NCBI GenBank assembly: GCA_905221605.1
Contig: CAJNDS010002719.1
Span: forward strand, 254,062-306,237
Direction: 5' to 3'
Length of the DNA stretch: 52,176 bases
Origin: Symbiodinium natans
Lineage: Eukaryota > Sar > Dinophyceae > Suessiales > Symbiodiniaceae
The notes beneath the pieces were generated by a model. It ran no database searches. It was given only the letters and a program-made list of their open reading frames with translations, and was not told the origin of the DNA. The stretch's first letter is position 1, and every line of letters starts with the position of its first letter. Positions 27,385-37,700 of the stretch are shown here, piece by piece. Both the position numbers and the translations under genes were made by a program.

Positions 27385-30300
27385 CTGAGCCGAGGCGCTT
27401 GCGGGCAGCCACTGCGAGGCGGGGCAAAGCTTCATGCCTGGCGATCACTTTTTAGACTTCGGGGTTTAGGGTTTAGGGTTTAGGGTTTCCTAAAGGTCCA
27501 TGTACCTACATAGGGAATTCTTGGGCCTTCAAGTACCTCCTAGACAGGGACTTTTGGGCCCAAGTGTAGAATTATGAGGTACATGGTACATGGACCCTTA
27601 GGGAAGGCTTTGTAGGGTTCGGGGTTTCCGCGTTTAAGGGTTTAGGGCTTCGGGTTTTCGAGGTGATGAAGGGTCGAGAGTTTGCGGGGTTTAGTGGTTC
27701 AGGGTAAGCAAAGACCTGGACAAAAAGGTTACTCTACCCACAAGCCACAAGTAACAAACTCTCATTCAAAGCTAGATGAGGTAGAGGGTGACTTGAACAT
27801 GTGCCGCAGGATTGGGCAAGACACGTTAACGGGATAACGAGGTTGAAGGGTTCCAGGGTTTATAAGGTGGTTTTACAACCAGCCCGTCGTTCTCCTTAAG
27901 CACTCTTTCTTTATTTTTTTTCTCTCTCTCTCTCTCTCTCTCTCTATAAATATCCATATCTGCAAAAGGTTCCTTTTTGTGAAAGTTCAGGCAATAGTTC
28001 TAAAGCAAGAGGTCTGGGTTTGGCTTAAGAGCACGAGGTCCCAGCTTTGCGCTGGGTGCTGAAGAACTCCATGATGTTCTAGAACTCGGATCGAGACTAA
28101 GTGCAGATTTTCTTCTCCTAAACCCGAACAGCCTGAAGCCTAACACAACTCCACAACTCTAAACTCTAACACCCTGCAACCATAGACTCTAAAACCCTGT
28201 AACTGGACCCTACAACCGTACAGGCGTAAAAGCCAAACACATGGGCAGCTCTCAAAATATGGGTGCCTTTCGGGTGCCGTACAAAATAGGGACTGAAAGA
28301 GAGATCCTAATTTAGAGAACCCAGACCCAAGAGGAGCCTCGGAAGAAATGGGTGCCCTTTTTTGGTTTTTAAGGGGCTTGCAGCTTACGAGAAAACCTAA
28401 ACCACTAAACCCCTAGAAAAGCGGAACAAGGGCCTACTCTGCGTCCCAGTTGCCCTAAACCCTAAACCCTAAACCCTAAACCCTAAACCCCAAAACCCCA
28501 AACCCTACACCCTAAGTCCTAAACCCCAAACTCTAAACCCTCAGCAAAAGGGAATAAGGGCCTCTATTAGGCCCTCTAGGTACCTTACAACCCCACAAGC
28601 CCTGGACCGCCTCGGAGGCTCCAGCCCGCGGAAGCCAGCACAGTGCTGTGGAGGGAGAGCCTTTCTGTGCCCCTAAACCCTAAACCCTAAACCCTAAACC
28701 CTAAACCCTAAACCCTAAACCCTAAACCCGAAACCCTACGTGGACCGTGAGCTGGTCTCAGAGCACCCCAAACCCTAAAGCCTAAATATCCTGGATAGCC
28801 CTGTGCAAACCCTGTAAATGCCCCTAAGCCTCCAAAACACGAACCTCAAGTAACCCTAAACCCTAAACCCTAAACCCTAAACCCTAAACCCTAAACCCTA
28901 AACCCTAAACCCTAAAACTTCACCCTGAAGGATCTTCAGGCCGGGGTGCTCCACGGGCTCGTCCGGAGGAGCCACGTCGAAGGTGCAGCGGAGGAGCGCC
29001 ACGGTACCGGAGTAGGACACCACGCCTGCATCATAGGTTCCCCTACTCCTACTTTTTTTTTTTTTTTTTTGGGGGGGGGGGTTAGGGTTTAGGGTTGAGG
29101 GTTTAGGGTTTAGGGTTTAGGGTTTAGGGTTTAGGGTTTAGGGTTTGGGGTTTAGGGTTTAGGGTTTAGGGGTTAGGGGTTAGGGGTTAGGGGTTAGGGT
29201 TTAGGAGGGATCCTTAAAAAGGGACCCCAAAACCCAAGGATACAATAGGGTTTAGGGTTTAGGGTTGAGGGTTTAGGGTTGAGTTTAGGGTTTAGGGTTT
29301 AGGGTTTAGGGTTTAGGGTTTAGGGTTTAGGGTTTAGGGTTTAGGGTTTAGGGTTTAGGGTTTAGGGTTTAGGGTTTAGGGTTTCGGGTACGGGTCCAAG
29401 GTAGAAACCCTAGATGCAGCGCCCGAACGGTTTACAGCGTTTGGGGATTTGAGGGTTTGGGGAGTTCAGGGCTTCGGGTTTAGGGTTAGAGAGTTCAGGA
29501 TTTAGGGATATTAGGCTAACTTAAAAGCGCGACCCGAAATCCCAGAATCCTCTGGCGTGCTACGAAAGCTTTGCGGGGGCGCCTGAAAGCTAAAAACCCT
29601 AAACCTTCAATGTCATAAAGCTTGGATAAGGATTTTGGGACGTCTCAACGGTTGATCTACGGGTTTAGGGTGGGCTTTGGGTCTTTCTAGAACCCTACAC
29701 CCCTCAACCCTAAACACTAGGCCCTATAAACCCTCAACTCTCAGCTCCCCTAAGCCCTAAACCCTATAAACCCGAAACCCCAAGAAAGGCAAGCCGGCCT
29801 TGGCTACGCGCTGTAGCCTGGAATCCACTGCTGGAGCTGGCGATACACGCCCAGGTGGTCAAATAGCTCCTGCTGCTGCAGCTTTTGTAGGCTCCATAGA
29901 CTAGATAGGGGCCCGAATAGACCCTAAACCCCTAAACCCTAAACGGCCCCAAACCCCGAACCTCAAACCCTAAACAAAACCCTAAGCCCTAAACCCTGAA
30001 CCCTAAACCCTCTACGCGAATTCAGAGGAGGGGCCTACGTGTTCCGGGTTGCTTCGGATGTCCGGACCCTCAACCCTAAACCCGAAACGCCCCAAACCCA
30101 AAACTGTAAACCCTAACCCCTAAGCGCCCCAAACCCGAAACCCGAAACCCGAAACCCGAAACCCGAAACCCTAAACCCTAACCCTAAACCCTAAACCCTA
30201 TCCCTGGACCCTGGGCGGCAGAGCCCTCATGTAGCATCTGAGCCCAGCTGCACACTCTTCTTGCCGTTGGTTAGTAGGGAATGTGGGAATGAGGTACCCT

Positions 30301-33300
30301 ATACAATCCCTGAAAGGGTATGTATAGGGGGATATAGGGTTTAGGGTTTAGGGCTTAGAGTAGCCCTAAACCCTATATAGTCCCTCAAAGGGTATACGGT
30401 TTAGGGTTTAGGGTAGCCCTAAACCCGATATAATCCCTTAAAGGGTATGTATAGGGAATCCCTTAAAGGGTATGTACGGGGGGGATACAGGGTACCTCAT
30501 AGAATCCCTTAAGGGGGATACAGGGTACCTCACTCCCTCATTCCCTAGTAACCAACAGCAAGTCACGTGGCTGGGGGCCCCTACTGTGGATGCGTCTGGA
30601 AGAGGCGGTTGCCTGCCGAAGGGCGCTTTGGTGCTGGAGGCTTTTGGGGCCTTTAGGGTTGATGGCTTAAACCCTAAACCCTAAAACCTAAACCCTAAAA
30701 CCTGAACCCTAAACCCCGGGTGTTAGGGTTTAGGGGTTATAAAGGCTGCAGGAATAGGGTTTAGGACTTAGGGTTGATGGTGTTAGGAACTATGGTTGAG
30801 GGGCAATAGGGATTTCAGGGTAAAGGGCTTTAAGCGGTAATATTGTTGTATTTCTCATTAATGATATCAATGTACCACCTGTCAATGAATAGTCAAAATT
30901 ATATTTATAATTGGATAATTTCATTGATGACAATGTTGCAATACTTGAAAAATTTTGCCAATCCAATGTCAGATTGAGCTCCGATATGCTTGCCTGCGTG
31001 TAATGATGATAGTTTTAACACTGTTTGATTTTGTGAGGAAAATGGGTCAATTTTGGTTTGAAATTGAATCGACACCATATTATTGGCGTTGGACAAATCA
31101 CTGCCAGTGGGTTTCGGGGGGGTGATGGGTTCGGGTTTTAGGGCTTTCGGGGGGGTTTCGGGCGTTGGGCTTGGGGTTCGGGCATGTTGGGTTTGGGCCT
31201 TTCCGCCATCTACAGGGCGGTCGCTGCATAGTTCACGGCTTAGGGCTAAGTTCGACTCACAGTCACCAAGGCGCTGCCGCCTCTTCGGGAGCGGCGGATC
31301 TCCTCTGGCACACGTTGCAGTTCCCGGACTGCAGAAGAGAGCCTCGTCTCCGGAGTACAGGATGACCGTAGCTGCACCACGAGCAGTGTGGTAACCGAGC
31401 ACTCGCCCTCGCAGATTGATGTATGCCGAATTTCCCGACCCAAGTCCTAAACCCTAAACCCTAAACCCTAAACCCTAAACCCTAGCCCCGAGAGCCAAGG
31501 ATGTGCCTAAGCCAGCTGGCAGCAAAACGGAGGGATAAGAAGCCCAGGCATTTTTTAGGCCCTGTGGCTGCAAGCTTCAAGGCGCCCCTCCCCCCTCCGA
31601 GGGAGGCATGCCGGGCATCACCTCTCAAGCGCATCCAGACACCAGCCCCGAGGGCGAACCCTCCTTGGAGGTACATGGTACTTAAAAAACCAATGATGGC
31701 TGTACCTGTAACCCACTTGTAAGCCCCTCAGATGCCCTCTAGTATGGTTGTAAGTACAGGGCAAACCATAGGAAGGCAAAGTGGACTTCCTTTCTGTCTG
31801 CGAAGCTCGCCCTCGACATAACCTGCGAACTGAAACCCCAAACCCCAAACCCTAAACCCCAAACCCTAAACCCTAAACCCTAAACCCTAAACCTTAAAAC
31901 CCTAACGCCTAAATCCTGTAGGCCATGGGGTCTTCTCCAACTCCGGGGTTGCACGATCTTGCCGTATTCGGTGCACGAGAATGTGTTGGGGAGATAGAAC
32001 ACCCTCAACACCCATTTGCTGAAGAACCCTTTCTAAACTCACCAATCCCTATACTGTCCTGTCAGGAAGCATACTTTCCCATTTTTTTTTTTTGTTCGGG
32101 GGGGGGGGGGGCTTCTTAAGCAAATAGTAGTTTACACCCTACTTCGACTCTCCACCCGAAACTCTATGAACCCTACGAAGCCTGTGAACCCTGTAGACCC
32201 TTAAAACCCTATAAACCCAATAAAGCCTATAAACCCCGGAGACCCTGTAAACCCTGTAATCCCTAAACGCTGACCGCTAAACCGGAAAACCCAAGTACCT
32301 GATTCTGATCATGGCATGGGGAACCTTTTTAGCCGGTTTGCCGCAGGATGATGGTGATTTCTCGAAGTCATGGTCCCGTTTGGAGTCGTTGGTATAAGGC
32401 GGGGCCTATGAATGTATTTAGAGAACTGAACACATAGCGTCTACGTCTCCAATCTTGCCAACACAGTCGTTTGTCTCGACTGCCCTCGACTAGATATGGT
32501 CCCAGGTCCCTAAACGTACCTGCCCACGAAGCTCTACAACATCAAAACATGCTAACATGCTATACGAACTATATGAACTACCTGGTCCATTTTGGGGCTC
32601 CAGTACTGTAAGAAGGAGTGTGGTACCTATTTTGGGGTAGGGAATTAGGTTCTGAGGCTCGGGTAGTCGGCTTTAGGCTTGGTTGGTTGCTTTTGGCCCA
32701 AACCTGCCTTCCCTACATTAAAAAGCTCTTAAGAAGTACCCTAAACCCTAGGCCCTAAACCCCTAGCCCCTAAACCCTAAACCCTAAACCCTAAACCCTA
32801 AAGAGGTCTCACGGGTCTCAGCTGCGCACCGTCCACCAAAACGCAGCTCCCATCTCGCGCCGCGTTGGGCGCCACGAAAAGTGACGCCTCCACCTTGCAG
32901 CGTGACTGAGATTAGGGTTTAGGGTTTAGGGTTTAGGGTTTAGGGTTTAGGGTTTAGGGTTTAGGGTTTAGGGTTTAGGGTTTAGGGTGTGGGGTTTGGG
33001 GCTTGGGGCTTAAGGCTTGGGGTTGAGGGTCCACCCCTGGCGGCGTGTTGGAGGGGAAAAGGAGGTGAAAACCTCCCTCTTTCCCCACCCACACCGCATA
33101 AACTCACGGACCATTGGCGGTTTCGCACAGGACATAGGGGCCCTTTGAGAAAAAACCCGCCCGCCCCCCCCTCCACCCCCCTCCCCCCCTCCCCCCCCCC
33201 CCCCCCCCCCCCTCCCCCCCCTGCTGGCCTTCAAGCTGGCTTCAGCTCCTGTTTGGGTCCCAACGTTTCACAGAGGCTCAAGCACATCAACTTTTTTGGC

Positions 33301-33687
33301 ATCCTTTCAGCTGACGAGCGCGTTTAAACCTTTCAACTATGCTCCAGCGGGGTCGGCGGCTTGAGCCGGAGGCTCTTAAATTTAGGGTTTAGGGTTTAGG
33401 GTTAGGATTTGGGGATGAGGGCTGTAAGGTGTCAAGGGCTCGAACAGCGCTGATACACGTGCTGACCTCGTTTCGCCTCATGTAGGCATGCAGAAACATC
33501 TCGAGCAGGAGGCGTTGACTAGCCAGCTTCGTGACTTCGATTGCCCTAAACCCTAAACCCTAAACCCTAAACCCTAAACTCTAAACCCTAAACCCTAAAC
33601 CCTAAACCCTAAACCCTAAACCCTAAACTAAACCGTGGCTCTGCGTTGCTTCACCACACGAGTCCCGTTGCCCAGGGTCAACTTCAT
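27384..33687 (-). CDS. Split gene of unknown function, at least seven exons joined in phase
   Basis: Seven minus-strand exons link with matching phases (0,0,0,1,1,1): 33687-33634 (MKLTLGNGTRVVKQRRAT), 32893-32813 (VEASLFVAPNAARDG...), 31407-31261 (GECSVTTLLVVQLRSS... EELRRS-like basic helix ending GGSALVT), 29881-29818 (LQQQELFDHLGVYRQLQQW), 29025-28924 (VVSYSGTVALLRCTFDVAP...), 28660-28601 (SPSTALCWLPRAGASEAVQ), 27437-27384 (MKLCPASQWLPASASAQ). Donors include strong GTGAGA and GTGAGT and two GC donors. I recognise no domain. The first exon follows CCTGACAG and might be internal (reading RYMKLTL); a further candidate exon (ALDRPKDRLQPGRP) lies at 34.26-34.31 kb. The 3' end is not found; later fragments at 23-26 kb could belong to it. 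Confidence 0.55.
27488..27603. mobile_element. 116-bp inverted-repeat element (CCTAAAGGTCCATGTACC termini)
   Basis: CCTAAAGGTCCATGTACCT at the left is matched by GGTACATGGACCCTTAGG at the right. Confidence 0.6.
28853..28917 (-). repeat. CCCTAAA tract left of the 29.0-kb exon
   Basis: Nine units, seven bp from the exon end on the coding strand. Confidence 0.9.
29053..29210 (+). repeat. T-run, G-run and TTTAGGG tract with a GGGGTTA block
   Basis: T18 then G11 (29053-29081) leads straight into TTTAGGG units, then four GGGGTTA units. On the coding strand this is the intron end before the 28924-29025 exon. Confidence 0.9.
29245..29388 (+). repeat. TTTAGGG tract
   Basis: About 20 units, the longest pure stretch at 29285-29388. 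Confidence 0.9.
30266..30556. mobile_element. 291-bp MITE-like element with about 34-bp inverted ends
   Basis: GTTGGTTAGTAGGGAATG, then GGGAATGAGGTACCCT at the left; AGGGTACCTCACTCCCTCAT, then TCCCTAGTAACCAAC at the right. The interior carries several copies of AATCCCTTAAAGGGTATGTA and two telomere-like blocks. Confidence 0.65.
31663..31775. mobile_element. Weak palindromic element, GAG|GTACATGG ... AAGTACAG
   Basis: CCTTGGAGGTACATGGTACTTA at the left and TAAGTACAGGGCAAACCATAGG at the right pair only partly. The plus orientation has GT...AG ends. It resembles the CTTGGAG family. Confidence 0.35.
32914..32992 (+). repeat. TTTAGGG tract right of the 32.8-kb exon
   Basis: About 11 units; the matching CCCTAAA tract on the left is 32741-32802. 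Confidence 0.9.
33545..33632 (-). repeat. CCCTAAA tract abutting the 33.6-kb exon
   Basis: About 12 units. On the coding strand the exon ends ACG|GTTTAGTTTAGGG, so the donor GT comes from the repeat. Confidence 0.9.
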
Positions 33688-33689
33688 GT

Positions 33690-34575
33690 AGCGCTGTCAG
33701 GTCGACACAAGAAGAGAGCAACCCCCATCATCTCGAGTGGGGCCCATTGACAAGGAGCCTAGATTGAGAAACGCTCCCGTTGTGACTGTTCAGGGCCGCT
33801 AGGGCCTAGACCCATGAGCAACAGGAATAAAAAGGGTACCCTGGTTGGTTTAAAGGGGCTTGTAAGGGAACGTAAAGAGAATAAGGGCCTACTCTGGGTC
33901 CTGGGGTGTAGGGCATTTGGGCTTAGGAGTTTTCCCCGGTTTAGGGAGGGGAGAATTTTTCGCAGGGCTTCAGGGCTTCGGGTTTCATAATAGGATTTGT
34001 GTTTCGGGGTTCAGAGTTCAGGGACGTGAGCTGACCCTGACAGTGAGTGTTCAGGCCACAAATCACAAGAAGCCACGTCCGTACAACCCTACACAGAGCC
34101 ACCACTTTGAGAACTGACCATATAGGGATTAGCACCCACAGAAAATTCAAATCGATTCCTAAGTCCCAAACCCTAAACCCTAAGCCCTGAACCCTAAACC
34201 CTAAACCCGAAGCCCTAAGCCCTGAGAACCCCAAACCCTTTCCTAAAACCAAAAACCTCCGCCGCGGCCTCCCAGGTTGCAGGCGATCCTTTGGCCTGTC
34301 CAGGGCCTTAGGGTTTAGGGTTTGGGGTTTAGGGTTTAGGGTTTAGGGTTTAAGGTTTAGGGTTTAGGGTTTAGGGTTTGGGGTTTCGGATTTAGGGTTT
34401 AGGGTTTAGGGGGGTTGAGGGGAGTTTGGGTTTAGGGCTGCTAAAGGGTGTTAGGGTGGGCTTAGGGTTTCAGACATGTAGGGTTTGGGGGTGTTAGGGT
34501 CTTCGAGGCTTGGGGTGTACTAGGGCTTTTGGTCATTTCCCTAAACCCTAAACCCTAAACCCTAAACCCTAAACC

Positions 34576-34649
<74 letters not shown>

Positions 34650-34660
34650 ACCCTAAACCC
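33690..34660. other. Strand-switch region
   Basis: Between the minus-strand split gene and the plus-strand cluster. Holds an element of the GGGCCTACTCTGGGTCC family (about 33795-33905), TTTAGGG at 34310-34415, a possible minus exon at 34.26-34.31 kb and the CCCTCAA array. Confidence 0.5.
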
Positions 34661-34663
34661 TAT
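34548..34663 (-). repeat. Variant array dominated by CCCTCAA
   Basis: A few CCCTAAA units switch to a pure block of about 11 CCCTCAA units and back. It lies at the strand switch, 90 bp before the WW/CCCH gene. Confidence 0.9.
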
Positions 34664-34734
34664 GCGGAGCTGCAACTGGTATTGTAGAAAAGAGTTAGTG
34701 TTGAGAGTTGGAAGGGTTAATGAACCCGGAAATC

Positions 34735-34748
34735 ATGTTTGGCTCAAG
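34735..34748 (+). other. Possible relict of the dinoflagellate spliced leader
   Basis: TTTGGCTCAAG at 34738-34748 matches the last 11 bases of the conserved dinoflagellate spliced leader, with partial similarity just upstream (CAT at 34734-34736). It ends exactly at the ATG of the WW/CCCH gene exon 1. Chance is possible. Confidence 0.35.
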
Positions 34749-37700
34749 ATGGGCTTGAACAGAAAGCCACAAGTTCAAAAAGTAGTGCCTGGGTTTTTAG
34801 GGTTTGGTAAGGGTGTGGATTCCTTCCCCCTTTCCTTCCCCCCTGGGTTGCTCTTATCCGTGTTCTTGTTTGTTTCTTGGTTCGATCTGGGGAATATAGG
34901 TTCAGGGCGATTAGGGTAGTTGATTTCCTTCCTTGGTTGGCCCCCCGTAGGTTATGAGCCCAAATTAGGTTCCCTGCGGTTAAGTGTTCTTTCAAGGTTT
35001 TTGGGATCAAGAAGCAATGCCTTCTCCCAAACGATGGCTCCAGCCTTCCTCGGATGGTGGACAGAATGGTGGAGCTGGAAATGGTGCAGCTGAGTCTCTG
35101 GGCGAAAGGACGGTGCTGGAAGAGGTGATGCCTGGCGCTGAAGAACATCTGGAAGAAGCCTTGGTTGCAGAATACTCCAATGTGGGTATAAATCCCAATG
35201 TGGATATGGTTAGCAATGCTGAAGCTGAAGGACGTGCTGTTTCTGTATCGCCAAAGCCTGGTGAAAAAAGGAGCTGGGACGCGACTGGTGGTATAGACCG
35301 TGAAATGGAGGTGACTGTTTTACGCGTGTTGCACAAACATGGGTATCAGCCGTCTACTTCGACTTCGGGCCGAATGGTAGACCAAGGGTCTCAGACCAAT
35401 CTGAGTGGAGAAGTGCTGCAAGCTGCCAGGAGGCCTCTGAACAAGATTAAAGGGGATCCCTCGGCGAGTTCCCTGGGTGGTGGAAGCGGTTACGAACAGA
35501 AGGGTGCGGACAGCTTTGAAGCCTCACCAACTGCTGAATACGCCATGGGGGAAGAGGAGATCTTACAGATGGAGGCTGAAAGGTTGCGCCAGTTGTCAGA
35601 AGAAGAGGATGAGATGCATCAAGTCTCTGAAAGGGATGGTTTTCGGAAAGATGAGCATCTGATCAAAGCGTGCGATGGGACAACGTGGGAATGGCACTTC
35701 CACGAAGATGGGAGACAATATTACTACTGCCTGGATACGCAGGAAAGCAAGTGGACGCTGCCGGATGTAGGTGAAAAGGTGAAAAGCGACAACGTGGTTG
35801 GGTCTCCTTCGGGCAATGGGCTGGAAGTGGAGACTGAACTGGGTCCTTCATCGACTACACCGACACCTGAGTCTACGAAGGCAATCCAGGGTAGTGTGAA
35901 TAGTGTAGGTGAAAAAGATTTTTCCTCTGCTATCAGGGATAGCGGTCCTAGGGCTGGTGGTGACGCCCCGACCTCGGGTTCTCCTGATGAAGAGGGGATT
36001 TCTGGAAACCGAGCAGACATCGCTGAAGCTCAACATCTGGATCGGGAAGAGATGGAGGCGCTTTCTGAGGGTGTGGCAGCGGTGGAATCGGTGGGTCCAG
36101 AAGAAAAAATGCCCAATGTGGAGATCGGAATTGTGTCGGCTGCAGAAGAGCGAGTGGTGGATGTGGTACCTGTCGTTCAGGAAGATGGTCCTGGAGATTT
36201 GGATGACGGAGGGAAAAAGTCGTGCGTTACGCCTGAGGAGGTCTCTTCGGTTGGTGCCAATGATTCTGCCATTCAGGGGAAAAAGGAAACTTCTGAAACT
36301 GCTGGAGACACGGTTGATCGGAAAGATGAGGCCTGGAGCGCCAATGAAGCGCGGGTCAACGTGCCAGATAGTACCTGGAGTGCAGAAAAAGCACGGGTTG
36401 AGGCGCATATGGTGTCACGTTCCGCGGATGACTGCAACAATGGGGCGCAGGTCTCCGTAGCAGCTGACGATGGAGGTTCACAGGTGGACGCACTGGTGCA
36501 GCCTGAAGTTAGCAGCGAGGAACGAAATGGCGAAGGCTACACCGGAGCCAATGAGGCAGCTGTGGTCAGCAACAGTGGTGATTCTCTTTTGGAAACCATG
36601 GAGCCAAAGGAGCCTGCGGTGGAAGAAAATGTGCCTACCGCGGATGAGTAGTGGAAGAAAATTTGCCTGCTGCAGAAGGTTTGAAAAAGGACTCCAATGG
36701 TGGGTCCACTCCCAGGAAGGGAGAAGTGTTGCCATCTGAAAGCTCGCCGGAAGTCGACACCGAGCGAACTGTAACGGATGAGGCAAAGCCATTGGCTGGA
36801 AAAAAGGAAGGTCCTGAGCCCCTGGAGCACAAGATGGATGATCTTGTGGGACTCACGTCGGAGCAGGACGAGCAGTGTGACCCAAAGGTGGAAATAAAGG
36901 ATGTGCCAGGAGCCGATGATACAGAGATGGTTTCTGAAGAGCATGCAAAGAAAGTGCCCCGAGCGGGAGCCTTGGAATCACCTGGGGAACATTGCTATCA
37001 AGAGGGAGATGAGATCATTGGTCTAGTGCGCTGCATCAATGGGTATGGAGCCTTTTTGGACCATGGAGATATGAATGTATTGATTCCTGCAGAAGGGAAC
37101 AACGTACATCAGTTCAAATTTGGTGATACTGTCAATGGAACAGTGAAACGAGTGGAAGATGATGGTACCATAATCTTGGACACCTTTCTGGTTTTGGAAG
37201 AGGACGAGGAGGACTCCTCTTCGACGCTGCGCAAATGGAAAGACAGCGGCTGGGGCACATGGTGGACAGGCTCATGGCAGACTGGTCAATGGTACCAAGG
37301 TTCCGACGGTCAATGGGACTGGAAGTCGGAAGAACGGCAGTCTCGCGAGTGGTTTGCCGATTCAAAAACATCCTCTAAGGAACAAGAGGAGGCTGAGCAG
37401 AAGCAGCTCTATGGAGAAAAGATCTATCGAAATCTCCTGGAAGATGAAACAATAGATAATGACTATGTGGGCAAAATCACTGGGATGTTGCTCGGTCGCC
37501 CAATGGACGTGATTATGGAGTGTATCGCAGATCATACATTCCTGAACGTTGAGGCTCGGAGCGCATACAGCATCTTGCAAAGTGATGGTTGGAAGCCCGA
37601 GGGGACAGAACGTGCAGGTTTGGAAAAAACAATCACTTTTTCCCGGAAGCAGTACCATAACGCGCTCTACGAACTGGCACGCAAGAAAAGGAGATTTAGT

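Noticed and set aside
30905-31402. A 165-codon minus-strand ORF (VLGYHTARGAATVILYSG)
   Set aside because: A different minus frame over the same stretch is bounded by a good acceptor and a GTGAGT donor and joins both neighbouring exons in phase, so that frame was preferred.
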